Position numbers and translations under genes: made by a program
From: Dissophora ornata
Taxonomy: Eukaryota > Mortierellomycota > Mortierellomycetes > Mortierellales > Mortierellaceae
Direction: 5' to 3'
Assembly (NCBI GenBank): GCA_025201705.1
Contig: MU617023.1
Span: 1 to 26,627 of the forward strand
DNA: 26,627 bases
Notes under the pieces: model-generated
What the model was told of the DNA's origin: nothing
What the model saw: only the letters and a program-made list of their open reading frames with translations
The model's database searches: none
Shown: one piece after another, positions 9,638-21,180 of the stretch
Layout of the letters: each line of letters opens with the position of its first letter
Numbering within the stretch: the stretch's first letter is position 1

Positions 9638-12600
9638 TTAATGGAAGTACTTGCGGACGAGCGAGGGGACGGAACCCTCCTTCTTGTAGAACTCAACAAT
9701 CTTCTGGACCTTGTCGGCGACAATGTCAGGGACAAGACCAAAGTGTCTGTAGACCTCCTTGAAAGGGCCCGAGGCACCAAAGGTATCAATACCAAGGGTC
9801 TCATGAGCATAACGGTTCCATCCAAAGGTGGTCATGGCCTCAACCGAGACAGCGGGGACACCATCAATCAAGACCGAGGCCTTGTACTCGTGCGACTGTT
9901 CATCGAACAAAGTGGTCGAAGGCATCGAAACAATACGAGCCTTGATACCCTTCTCAGCCAACAACTTGGCAGCATCAACACACAGTGAAACCTCAGAACC
10001 GGTTCCGACAAGGGTCACATCAGCACCCTGGACTTCCTGAAGAACGTAACCTCCGTGAAGAGTCTTCTCGACGGACGAACCCTCGAGTTGAGGAAGATCC
10101 TGACGGGTCAGGGCCAAGACCGAGGGGCGGTGCTTGGCAGAGATGGCGAAGAGGTAAGCTCCCGAGGTCTCGTTACCGTCAGCGGGGCGCAAGTCAACGA
10201 TTTCAGGGGTGGCACGGATCATGGCCATGGTCTCGATAGGCTGGTGAGTGGGGCCATCCTCTCCCAAACCGATAGAGTCGTGGGTCATGATGTAGATGAC
10301 GCGGTGACCGCTGAGGGCGGACAAGCGGACGGCACCTGTAAAGTCAATATCAAATAAGAGTTGTTTAGTTCAACTGACATGGTAAAGTCTGACATCTTCA
10401 CAGATCCCGAAAACAAAAGGGAGAAAATAGGATGCGTACCGGAAGCGTAGCTGATAAAGTTGAGGAAGGTGGCACCGGCGGGGATGATTCCACCATAGGC
10501 ATCCAAACCGTTCATGATGGCAGCCATGCCGTGCTCACGGACACCATAGCGCAAGTAACGTCCGGAATAGTTGCCAATACCAGAGTTCTCGGGCTGGAAG
10601 TCAACAGCGGTCTTCCAGCGGGTCAAGTTGGATCCAGTCAAGTCAGCAGATCCGATCATCAACTCGGGCAAGATATCAGCGACCTTGTTCAGGACAGACT
10701 CAGAAAGCTTGCGGGTAGCAATGGCCTTATCGGCGGGGGTGAAGCGAGGCAAAGCCTTGGCCCAGTCCTCGGGCAACTCCTTGGCCAAGCGACGCTTAAC
10801 CTCAGCACCGAGTTCGGGGTACTCGGCAGTGTACTTTGCGAGGAGAGCATCCCACTCCTGGTTGAGGGCAGCACCCTTGGCACCCTTGGCGTGGAAAAGA
10901 TCATAGGTTGACTGGGGGACAGCAAAGTGCTCCTCAGGGTTGAAGCCCATAGCCTTCTTCAACTGGACGATATCGTCGGCCTTGAGGGGAGATCCGTGGA
11001 CCTTCTCAGTGCCCTGCATCATGGAGCCGAAACCGATGGTGGTGAAGACCTTGATCAAGGTGGGCTTGTCAGTGACCTTCTTGGCCTCCTCGATGGCATG
11101 GGCGAGGCCCTCCAAATCGTTGTTGCCGTCCTTGACGACAAGAACGTGCCAGCCATAGGCCTCGAAGCGCTTGACAACATCCTCGGTGAAAGAGACCTCG
11201 GTGTCACCGTCGATCGAGATGTGGTTGTCGTCGTAGAGGGCAATCAACTTGCCCAACTGCAGGTGACTTTGTGCGTGGGAGATTAATAATGAGAGAGAGA
11301 TATATTAAAAAAATTGTTGAGTATTTCCTGTGTTATCAGTCTGAGATTTCATCTGTGCTCTCAAATCGCGCGGGGGAACAATGTGGAGTCGAAGAGTAAA
11401 TGCGATAAACAACTTACCCAGCAAGGGAGGCAGCCTCAGAGCTGACACCCTCCTGCAAGCAACCATCTCCAGTGATCATGAAGGTGTAGTTGTTGAAGAG
11501 CTCGAATCCGGGCTTGTTGAAGGTGGCAGCCATATGAGCCTCACCGATGGCCAAACCAACGGCGTTGGCGAAACCTTGGCCGAGGGGACCCTATTATGAT
11601 GAAACGTCACATCAACAGGTACATTGAGTGAGATGTCGGGTCATTGTGGATCTACTCTTAAATAATGCGGCCGGTGGTAGAAGGGACGTATCCGGGAAAA
11701 AGACATCTACTGATCTTCAGGTTGTTACTTACAGTGGTGACCTCGATACCCTGAGTCATGTGGCACTCGGGATGGCCAGGGGTGCTGGACAGCAAGAAAG
11801 GGGTGATAAGAGCGAACACGCGCGTTAGTGGTCATTGGCCGTACAGAAAAAAAAAAAGACGCTGCAAACGAAAGTGGCTGGTGCGTCGCGCTGTGCGAAC
11901 GTGGAGCGAGGGTGCAACGGAAATGGTCGCCCCCACTTTGCCCCAAGGAAGATAAAAGAATAAAAAATAAAAAATAAAAAATAAAACTGGGTTGGAAAAT
12001 GTTGGAAAATGTTGGAAATGGGGAACAGGTGTTTGACAAAATTTAAAGGAAATCTGATTTGCTGGGACTGGCACACAACAATTATGGGTGACACATCCAA
12101 AAAAAAAGATCCGGCATCTCTCTGTGCGTCAGAGTCTCCAGCCGGCCCTCTTGACCGGCCCCATGGCTGTGGACGTGCGGCGCTATGCCCGGGAAAGACA
12201 GAGGGGCATGGTACGGCAAAGAGAGCCAATTGGCAGGACTGTTTTTGTGTACAAATTGAAATGGGGAGTGTGGTGTATTCCTTACTTGCTGCCAAGCTGA
12301 CGGAAGTTCTTCAGGTCATCCATGGTGGTGGGGTAACCCATCAAGTGGAGAAGGATGTACTGCAGAGCGCAGGCGTGTCCGTTTGACAAGACGAAGCGAT
12401 CACGGTTTGCCTACAACAAAAACAAAGCCATGCAGAGTTGCGATTATAGAGTCAGTTATCGAGGCGACATGATATCTTCGCCATTACCATTAAAATGAGG
12501 GGGGGAGACGCCTTACCCATTTGGGGTTCTTGGGGTTGTAGTTCATGAAACGCGAGAAGAGCAAGTGAGCCATGGGTGCGCAGCCCATAGGGGCACCTAT

Positions 12601-12779
12601 AATTGCAAAAGAAAGGTCGTGTCGAGAATAAGCGATTGCACAGAAAACAAAACCCGATTGCGTTAATGGAATGTGAATGCATTGTTACCAGGGTGTCCAG
12701 AGTTGCTCTTGAAGACAGTGTCAGCAGCGAGCACTCTGATGGTGTTGATAGCATGGGTATCCTCTTGAGTGAAGCTCAT
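9638..12779 (-). CDS. TKL1: Transketolase
   Basis: Seven exons on the minus strand (12779-12689, 12596-12517, 12410-12286, 11784-11733, 11590-11418, 11266-10440, 10335-9638) join in phase to 681 residues, the usual fungal length. Motifs in order: SGHPGAPMG (27-35), [29 protein letters not shown] (117-128), the thiamine-diphosphate and metal motif GDGCLQEG (157-164), DDNHISIDG (186-194), and the pyrimidine-domain signature [17 protein letters not shown] (466-482). It transfers two-carbon ketol units between sugar phosphates in the cytosolic non-oxidative pentose phosphate pathway. No organelle presequence is seen. Codon use is strongly biased, as in a highly expressed gene, which produces long spurious antisense frames. 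The intron 11785-12285 is 501 nt, much longer than the others. Start is the first ATG of exon 1, giving the usual [19 protein letters not shown] N-terminus. Confidence 0.97.
11959..12020. repeat. Short tandem repeats in long transketolase intron
   Basis: A run of AATAAAA-type units (about 11959-11985) is followed by nearly three copies of the 10-mer GTTGGAAAAT (11991-12018). Both lie inside the 501-nt intron and may partly explain its length. Confidence 0.8.
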
Positions 12780-14044
12780 GGTAGGCAATATGTTGTCGGT
12801 TTTGGGGGGTGAAGGGTGGGTGTGAAGAGAGTTTCTCACCAATTGGCGAATTTTATTTATCGGCGATTCAGGTCCCAGCGGTTGAGTGGCTTAAGCTGCA
12901 CGTGATGCAGGGTCTGCGTGTGTCTTGGTCATCGCCACGCGTTTAGATTTTCTGTAGACTGCTTACATTTTTGTAGACTGCTTACATTTTTGCTTACAAA
13001 ACTGCTTAAAAATGCATAGGTTGTCGGCCTGCAACAACATGGGAACCCATGCAAGGCGACACTGGATGTAGTGCGCAAAAAAGACCAAGTGAGTAGACAT
13101 GGGGCTCCGAGTCCTTGTTGGGTTGAGGAGTGACAAATACAAAATCAAAATGGATGCGCAGGCGCTTGGAGCAAGGGCTCGAATACCCCTGCCTGCGTAT
13201 TCTCCTTTGGACCTTTGTATTTTCAGATATCGACGCCTCTAGATGATGTGAGACAACAGTCAACTGCGAAAGGAACGTGGTATCGCAGTTGGACACGAGA
13301 GGTCAAAGTCAAAGTACACTGGCTCCTGTGGCGGGACTTGTTCAGGGCCCGCATTAAACCTACAACATGCGAATCATATGTTACTGCAGAATCTGCTGGG
13401 GAAGAGGCATCTGGTAACTATGGAGATAATGAGGAGGATAAAGTTTTTGTAGAAACATGCCAAAGTCTTTGAAACTCTGAGGAGGGATGACAGTAATTGC
13501 ATGGAGTCTATATGAATAGTCCATAGGAACATGGCCGGCTCTAGAGCGATGGTGAATGCCTTCATTACAGAATTACGGTAGATTCTTACAGCTAACCTTT
13601 TCGTTGATGCTGTCAAGGATATCGACCTAACAAAGACCTCCATCTCATGCTCCTCTCGCAGTACGGAGAAAATCGAAAATTCATGCGCTCATCTCTTTCC
13701 TCACTTTTCCCAGACCCAACACAAACCACCGCCCAAGCCGTAAAATTTGGTCGATGAAAGAATATCAAGCCTTTCGCGTCCCTGGCAAGGCCACGGAAGC
13801 CAAAACGATCGATGTCGATATCGTTGATAGGCAAAATATCATCTACTGAGAGGGCATCGAGCAAGTCTTTCCTGGAGTTTAGCGCGTCCGTGATGGCAAA
13901 TCCGTGGTCAAGTTTCTTAGGGCTCCAAATCAACAGAGGAAGTGCAGAGAAGGGTGTTCATGTCCGTAGCGAGTCAAGGCAAGTGGTCCTCAGGGAGCCA
14001 GTATCTTATTTCCAATCTGTATTCTTCATCTCTCCAGAATCGAG
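12780..14044. other. Transketolase promoter, tandem repeat and unassigned DNA
   Basis: About 1.26 kb without a firm gene. Next to transketolase is a CCAATTGG palindrome (about 12838-12847), readable as CCAAT on either strand, and a minus-strand ATAAATA element; both are plausible promoter parts. A 19-bp unit starting TGTAGACTGCTTACA is repeated twice at 12953-12990. Farther right, minus 13933-13613 has a 106-codon open frame with protein-like composition (KDLLDALSVDDILPINDID) but no domain I know. The plus strand has fragments broken by stops. I read 13,200-14,040 as decayed coding DNA of unknown origin, possibly the 5' part of the following pseudogene. Confidence 0.4.
12953..12990. repeat. 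19-bp direct tandem repeat
   Basis: Two adjacent copies of a unit starting TGTAGACTGCTTACATTT, followed by a partial GCTTACA at about 12992. It lies about 175 nt upstream of the transketolase start. Confidence 0.85.
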
Positions 14045-14745
14045 CCTCTTCGTATCACGTATTACCCGGCTGTAGTGCTGGATGTTGTCTTGTCCACCGC
14101 TGTCGAGTTCGTTCGCGTTGACTCTCCAAAGGCAATCCCGAGTCTGCTACCCGTCGATGGCCCAACTGATGTTCCCAGTGATGTTCCAACTGACATTTCA
14201 ATCTTGGGTCGTGAGATTCAAGCACAAGCTCGAGTTTCCTCACACACCTATGATATATTTGCCCAGGCTGTCTAGGATGGCCAAGTCGAGCAAGGAATTC
14301 GACAAGTGATTCCAGGAACTTAAGGCTGAGATGGCCAAGAATACGGAGCCGACGGCCCACATGACCGGGTTGCAAGAGGTCTTGGACGCCAAGCAAGACG
14401 AGACTAAACAGCTGTAGATTCAAACCCTCGATCAGCTAATTGCTCTTCATTCCCGTGTTCAAGCTGTTTTGTTGACTCAGACCAACGAGCTGCATTAATA
14501 TCCCATCCCTTTACTGTTTATTGTCCTTTTCCACAGGACAGCACATGATAGGATATCCTGGATCCGTTTACAAACAAGCTTCGGCTCTGCTTTCTGTGCG
14601 AGTGTCGAGAATACATAAAGTCGACCTACAGCAAGATTCCTCACCACACCCATCTTAACAAGCATGAAGGGTACGATATTATACGCCCCACAGAGTAATT
14701 CCAGCAGTATGGTCCGTCAAAATACAAACAATTTATTTTGAAATC
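14045..14745 (+). pseudogene. Decayed copy of a Mortierella-type coiled-coil family
   Basis: The plus strand encodes pieces of one protein in shifting frames. The first piece, about 14045-14272, includes LDVVLSTAVEFVRVDSP and DISILGREIQAQA, then a TAG at 14273-14275. About 35 nt on, the frame shifts to QELKAEMAKNTEPTAHM and LQEVLDAKQDETKQL, then TAG, then HSRVQAVL and TAA. A second shift leads to DPFTNKLRLCFLCECREY and PHHTHLNKHEGYDIIRP, with a TAA before FQQYGP. The pieces fall in the order I remember for a repeated Mortierellaceae family with a heptad-rich centre and a Cys/His-rich tail. That memory is unverified, and I know no biochemical role. At least two stops look like CAG to TAG changes. 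The copy ends abruptly after FQQYGP, so it is also 3' truncated. Confidence 0.6.
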
Positions 14746-14820
14746 GGTAATAAATTATTTTAATGTCACACAAGAGGCAACCGGCTCCATCACAGTTTGA
14801 AGTTGGCGAAGCACAGCTGG

Positions 14821-14826
14821 TATAAG
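14821..14826 (+). promoter_or_regulatory. TATA-like element of the channel gene
   Basis: TATAAG lies about 200 nt upstream of the chosen start codon (15019). Pyrimidine-rich leader sequence at 14850-14900 is compatible with a start of transcription there. Confidence 0.35.
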
Positions 14827-15018
14827 AGCGAAGAGTGTGCACGATGTTCTTTCCGCATCAACGCTTTCTTCATTCCTCCTCTCTCAATCCCCACTTTGCT
14901 TTCACTCGAACTGCACTCGAAAGAAGCCATCTTACTACAGTAACAGCAACCGGACAGGCTGTTCAAGCAACCTCGGCCATTGCCAAACCCCACCTCCACC
15001 TCCACGTGTACGCGACTG

Positions 15019-18000
15019 ATGCAACGAGAGAACGGCCACGTGCTTCCAATAGAAAGGCTGAGGCGTGGTGATAGCTTGGCAGACTATCTTCAGCGAGCAC
15101 AGCAGGGCACACCAACACAGCAGAGAGCATTAACACCTCCCCCAGCAGCCCGCTCTATTTCCTCCACGACTCTCAATCGTCAGCAGGGAAGCACTTCCGC
15201 AGGAGAGAGCATTAGCTTGAAGGACTATCCTCAACATGCACAGCCGAGCACAGCATCCCAACAGGGCACGGTACCACCCTCTGCAGCAACACCCTCCATT
15301 TCCTCTACTACCCTCACTCCTCAGCAGAACAGCACTTCTACAGGAGAAAGTAAGCAAAGCGAGCGTTGTTTTATACGACACAGAGAAGCATGGGCAACCC
15401 AAATCGTTTTAACTAAGTCCTTGTATCCGTGCTTAAATTGAACGTAGCAGACTACACATGGTACTTTGTCAACCAGGGCGAGAGAATCAACGTATCAGAG
15501 ATGGTCCTAGACACTGTGGAGAGGTACGTACGAAGATTGCTTGTGCTATGCTCCTGGGGGGCTGATAATAGTTCGTCGCGGCATTCAGACACTTATTTAC
15601 GGGTGTTATTCTTTTCAATAGTCACTCGGATGTAGTGGCTATCTTGACAGCGACAAGGAGATGCACGGTACCGTACCAATGCCTCTATAGTTATTAGCGA
15701 ATTGTTGATATAATATCTAACGATTAGCGCCATTGCTATCTTTCATTGATAGATCGAGAGGGAGGTGTCATCCGACTCTATCAGAGCAGGACACTACCAC
15801 ATCGTGTTATGTCTTGGCATGAAGGAGTTGCACTTGCAAGACGTTATCAAGGAAATAACATTTTCAATCCACGCAGACGGCAAGCCGGTGTGGCAGGCAA
15901 GTATTTCATCTCGATTTTTCTCTTTGTTTTCATGACTCTACACTAGCTTTCCGCGCGCTAATTACGTGATAACCGCCTCGAAACAGATCACGACATCAGA
16001 ATCCGACATCAAAGGCACACGTAAGTAGCATTTGATTGATTAGAAGGGTTCGAGCTGTCGCCAATCCGGTGCAACAGGACCATATTGACAACGACATCTA
16101 TACGTCCACTAGCGCATTCTCCCAACCTGCGTCTTAAACTGCACCATGGTATCGATGTGTTCTCTAAAGCGGATGAGTGCTATACTCTATGCATCACGAT
16201 CGTCACGCAAGAGGAAATCGAAAATGCACAGCTTTCGTTCGAGCTGCAGTCTCTCGAAATGTGTTCAGCGTATGTTACCCTGAGGTCTCTGGAAGGTAAG
16301 TACTCGAATGCAGGCTTTGTTCTTTCACTTGGCCCTGGACATCGTACTCAGACCAGCTTTTGGCCGCCACACAATAGAGCGAGTACTATATGGGACCGAG
16401 CGTCCTCCACGGTCTTTTGACGAACCTGTCAAAATCATCGCGTTCTCTGTGTCTGAGACAGGAAATTACATCGCCACTCTCTTTCACTTGGATGGACAAG
16501 TCTGTGTCAGAGTGCGATCTCTTTCTCACAGCGCATGGAGCAGCGAATCAATAGAAAATCAGTGGGCCTTGTCTAAAGTTACCTTGGAAGAATGTCAGAA
16601 CCTGCGGGTCGCAGTCAGCCGCTATGGCACACATGTCCTAATTTTCCAGTCAGTGTCGGAAGCATATCTGGAAAGCAAGGCGGGCATAGCTGCACTACCA
16701 TCAGCAGCAGAGGCTTTCCCATTTACCGTCATGGGATATCGCAAAAGTGGCTCTGTCCCTTGGGTTGTCATATCTCGCATCGGGTTCATTGGATTCGGGA
16801 AGTTTACCAGCCTTACCAACAGATCAGAGGTGTTTCTGGCGTGCGACGGAGCCTCAGTCTCAGCGGACTTATATTGCATAGATATTAAACATCTGGGATC
16901 AATCATCACCACGAGCCATCACCGGATAACATTGCAGCCATCGCCTCCAGTACCCAGAACACCAGCGCAGCGGCAATTGGATCTCCATAAAAGTTTTACA
17001 GAGGCTAGAGAGGTGATCAAGTGCGCACAGGGAGAATATTTCGCTTGGCTTGGGGATCCATCGGCAATTTCGATATGGAGCGTGGAGTTAGGGTCCATGA
17101 TCTCGTTCATCCCTTCTTCGAATCTGTCTTCAGCTACAGGGAATATTGCTGGCGTGCAAACAGCGCAGTCGACGACACAGAAGCAGTCATCCAAGAGGAT
17201 TATTACGCGAATCGCACCACGTGGCCGCTATATGGCCGTAGCCGACAATGGTCAAATCCGCCAGTACCTGCTGCCATCCGGGACGCTAGTAGGAGTTATC
17301 GATATCACCAAGGAGCTCGGACAGGAAATCACAGTGACTGATATCTTGTGGGATGGCGGTGGTCTCTTCGTGGTGTATCAAGATGAGACGGTGCGCACGA
17401 CATTCTTGGCGGCTCTCAATGTCGAAGCACAGCATTGGGGAGAAAGACGGGTTCTGCCATCATCTTTGATGGAACATCGAATGACGGTTCTACAAAAGAT
17501 CTACACTGCTCATGGACCGACTCTGGATATCTCTTCAGTAGATGATCTTGTGAAGGTCCCTTCGTCTGAGCAATGCAGCGATGACTGCAGGCACGGTGTC
17601 GCAGGCTTGTCCATGAAGGATATCTCATTGATACAGGAGCACTTGACCGAAGACAGGAGAAAGTTCCAGTTTGGAGCCGGCGACTCGCTTGGCAGGGTTA
17701 ATTTGCTACTGCTCTCCCCACAGGGAGTTCAATTGAGGCAGTGGCATTTCTTGACTACAGGCTGGCAAACCCCCGCAAACGACGAGAACACAGGAAGCAC
17801 CAGCGACAGCAGCGACGGCAACAATAACAACGATGACAACGATGATATCAACAACAGCAACGATAGAAGTCCGACATTTCCAGTCTCCTTTCTGGATGGT
17901 ACATCGCTGTTTTTGGTGCCTGGTGCGGGACACATCCAGGTGTGGAGGTTGCTGGAAGATGAGTTAGAGCCGTGCAAGCTAATTGCGGTGATGACTGATC

Positions 18001-20636
18001 CTACTGCCAGCAGTATCCAACGAGCTTCACGTCCAGTTACCTGTAAACATATGCGGTATCTAACAGTCGATTATGGAGAAGGCAGGAGTGAGACCATTGA
18101 CATGCTGACGGACCTAAATGACCGCCTCGTCTGTATGCCTAACCTTTTTACCCGACGAGTATTTCCAACATTGGTGCAGCTCTATACGGCCATGGCATGC
18201 GATGACGTATACCGGCAAGCACTCCTTCAGTATACTTCTCAGATGTATGCACAGTGTTCGACCTGGGGCTGGCCCAAGACCCTGTTTCTGTGGATGCTTT
18301 GCAAAGAGTGGGAGACTGAAGGATTCGACTCGTTTCTACAGGACCTTGTTCAGTACCCGGACTTTGTATGGATCCCCACTAGTTACACTGATGCTTCTCA
18401 CAACGCTATCGCGTCTGGGATCAACACCGCTCGAGAGTACCCTCACCGTAATATTCAATTTCACAGGACGCTGATCCGGCACTGTATCCAGAATGCGACT
18501 AAAGGAGGCGATACCTTCTTTCTTAAACCGATTTTGGACTGCATGCCATTGATCCTGGAGGACGGCAAGCTGGGCCAGGAGGTGACACGACAAATGGCGT
18601 TCATACCTGTTCCGGAATCGTCCCGCACATTTGCGATTGAGAACTCGGTCTTATCTCACAATCCTTTCGGATCATGGCTACCTTTTATGAGAAAAAGGCG
18701 AACGATATACAACGAAAAAAATCCTATTCTCATTCTCCAATGTGCACAGCCTCCCGATCCCCAAATCAAACACCTCAAGAAGCGACTTTACGTCGCCCCT
18801 CTGGCTATGCTGTACGGACTTAAAACCAATCATGGTGAACAATGGAGAAAGAACATACGACTTATCCCCCACAAATTCACCCCCAAAATTTTCGATAACC
18901 CAGCGCTGGAGGCATTGTTGCTATATGCATGGTAAGAGCGGTTGTCCGTCGACGCTTACATGTTTGGCACTGCAGTATGCTAGGGTCTTAATTCGCATTT
19001 GTCATTCTTTGAATAGGAACCAGAAAGGCGCGAGACGCTGGCTGTATTTGACAATCGGGTGGGGCGTGATCTCTTATTTGGTCCTTGCTCTTCAGTGTGT
19101 TCCCGGACTGCTTGGCGTGGTTCTCCCAAAAGATGCACAGTCAAATCCACCCCATTTGTATGACAGTAAGAATTACACTAGGATGGCGACATTCTTAATT
19201 TATATCGGGATTTTTATTGCTTTCCCATCTCTTGTGGCGCAGCTGAGATTCCAGCTCCGATGTGTAATTTCGCAGTTCAAAGGAATTAAAGTCAGAAGGT
19301 TAGAAAAACAAAAAAAAATATGGAGGAAGAGATGTATCAATACTTCTTTTATTGGTAGCGGAAATGACAATCAAGTTGCGCCAGAACGCTTCACTTTTAA
19401 CCAAATGAAACCGCATTCTCGCATAGGAACATTATTGCCAACATCATATCTTTGATGCCCTTCACCCTTGTGGTGGGATTTTTAACAAAAAGCATCGCCG
19501 TGGTTGGATTGGCGCATCTCCTATTGCATTTTCACTTTGTGAGTACCCATTTTCCGTCACTGCAAGGACAGTGTACTGAACTCAACCTAAATGCAATTCT
19601 TCTGTCAATAGTTGTACAGGTTTCGAGTAATCCAACGCTTTTGCAAGTTCCTCGATTTCATTCACCGATTGGCTGAAGATATCGGTCCTTTTCTCGCGCT
19701 ATTCGCTTTTGGAGTTATTGCTTTTGCGCAAGTCTTTTGGTTCCTTCTTCACGGCTGTGTTGGAGGCATCTGTACAAAATCTGAGACAAAGTTTCCACGC
19801 AACTTCTTAAATGCAATCTTTGCAACCTACTTCTTCCTTGTAGGTAGCCAGAGCAACTTCTCCGGACATTCGTCGATGGGAGATTGCAAAAGATTCACAC
19901 ATACAAATGTTTTCGTCAATGCACAATAGGGTGGTCGATATGATCCAGTGAGCAATGAGATGGACGGCGATTTATCCGTATTTCACCTTGTCATGGCTCT
20001 GTATTACTTCTTCACGGCTATCGTAATGCTCAATGTCCTGATAGGTAAGTCGGCATTTCGCTGTTCTGTATGCTGTGCCCATAGTCGCTCGCTAACGCGA
20101 ATTACTGATAGGTTTGGTTAACGTCGCCCTTGGAAAATCCATGGAAGACAATAAGAGTACCTGGCGTGTGACATGGCTCTCTGGGCTGTATGGATATGTA
20201 ACCTTTATCAATAATTCCTCTACGAAACGTAAGGTGTAATGCGCATCGCCAAGGCGACTTCACCCATTCTTGTTTGTTATTTTTCTTATAAATATATCTT
20301 TTATCTTGCTTGCAATAACTATTAGACAAAGCATGGAGGGCGTTTGGACATGAAGTTTACTATATGGCGTCTGATGAAGAGGTTCTTCAGTTCTATCGAA
20401 AGTTTTTGCAGGATTCCAAAGACCCTCTACGAGAATGGAACTTGGAAGAGAAGGATTTGACAACTGAGATGGCTACGATCGACGATACATCTACCCCCAA
20501 GGATGCCCGAATCGAAGTGCTAGAGGCCGGATTTGCAGAAATGAGAGATAATATCAACGATATGCAGCGCATGCTGGAGAAAATCTTGAACGAAATTAGT
20601 CAACCCAAGACCTTTTTCGAGGCACGCGAAATGTAG
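15019..20636 (+). CDS. Propeller-like N-terminus fused to TRP/polycystin-type ion channel
   Basis: Thirteen exons: 15019-15349, 15448-15523, 15622-15667, 15753-15896, 15987-16020, 16113-16295, 16378-18931, 19017-19298, 19427-19538, 19612-19839, 19930-20044, 20112-20228 and 20326-20636. Every junction agrees in phase and gives 1,510 residues. Residues 1-110 are Ser/Thr/Pro/Gln-rich. About 270-1120 form a large soluble part with repeated beta-strand patterns such as VSETGNYIATLFHLDGQV and APRGRYMAVADNGQIRQY, typical of degenerate WD40-like blades; an Asn/Asp run lies near 745-765. From about 1130 come hydrophobic segments near 1132-1158, 1177-1200, 1218-1254 and 1280-1305, a pore-like FFLGGRYDPVSNE at about 1327-1340, and the last helix ending MLNVLIGLVNVALG, as in S6 of TRP and polycystin channels. 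The C-terminus has a coiled coil (about 1470-1500). It probably forms a cation channel; ion, membrane and trigger are unknown. The intron after 15896 seems to be GC-AG; a GT donor at 15888 is the alternative and drops three residues. The start is the first ATG of exon 1. Confidence 0.85.
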
Positions 20637-20778
20637 CAGTGTTGCAAGATCATGATACACGAGAGTATAAGAGCCAGTGCTGGGGCGTGCACATGATGTT
20701 CAGTATCGCTTTCTGGTTTGGGCTAGTTCAAGAAGTCGGGTGGGATCGCTTGAACTCAAGTCCATCCCGCATCCGTTG

Positions 20779-20784
20779 AAATAA
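20779..20784 (+). terminator. Polyadenylation signal of the channel gene
   Basis: AATAAA about 145 nt after the stop codon at 20636. Confidence 0.55.
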
Positions 20785-21180
20785 AAGCCCCAGTTCTTGT
20801 AAAGCATCTCGATCGCTGTCCTCGCTTTTCCACAGACACTCCAAAAAATGTCAACAGTGGGATAGCCCGTCCATGAATCTAGACAGACCAGAGCGTGAGC
20901 TTGCTTTCATCCCGAACTCGACAGCCTGCTCGGCCTTGATGGAGTCCCTGAGTCGGCCAACAGTTTCCGTGGATGGGACGGTAAGAGGAAATGCTCTCGA
21001 GATAGTCTCTACTGACAAGACAGAACAGTCTCGGGTGGTCGTCGATCATGATGTTCAGTTAGAAAGATGGTGGCAGAGGAGATGAGGATGTACGCAGGCA
21101 GTGGTCAGTGATGACAAAGGTCATGAACCAAAGTGTAGCATGGACCCATCAAATGAAATTGACTCGTGCCATTGAGGACT

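Noticed and set aside
10432..11286. Long plus-strand open frames (159 and 119 codons) inside transketolase
   Set aside because: They are exactly antisense to conserved transketolase exons. Strong codon bias in the real gene removes stop codons from the opposite strand.
14835..15071. A 78-codon frame starting at the first ATG after the TATA-like element
   Set aside because: It is in a different frame from the channel exon and ends inside it. It could be a short upstream frame at most.
16296..16377. Reading 16308-18935 as an independent gene starting within the intron
   Set aside because: The splice from 16295 to 16378 restores phase and links well-formed upstream exons, so the apparent start is intronic sequence.
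19299..19455. Continuation of channel exon 8 to a stop at 19455
   Set aside because: The sequence turns Lys/Asn-rich after 19298. A GT-AG intron 19299-19426 restores the membrane-helix frame.
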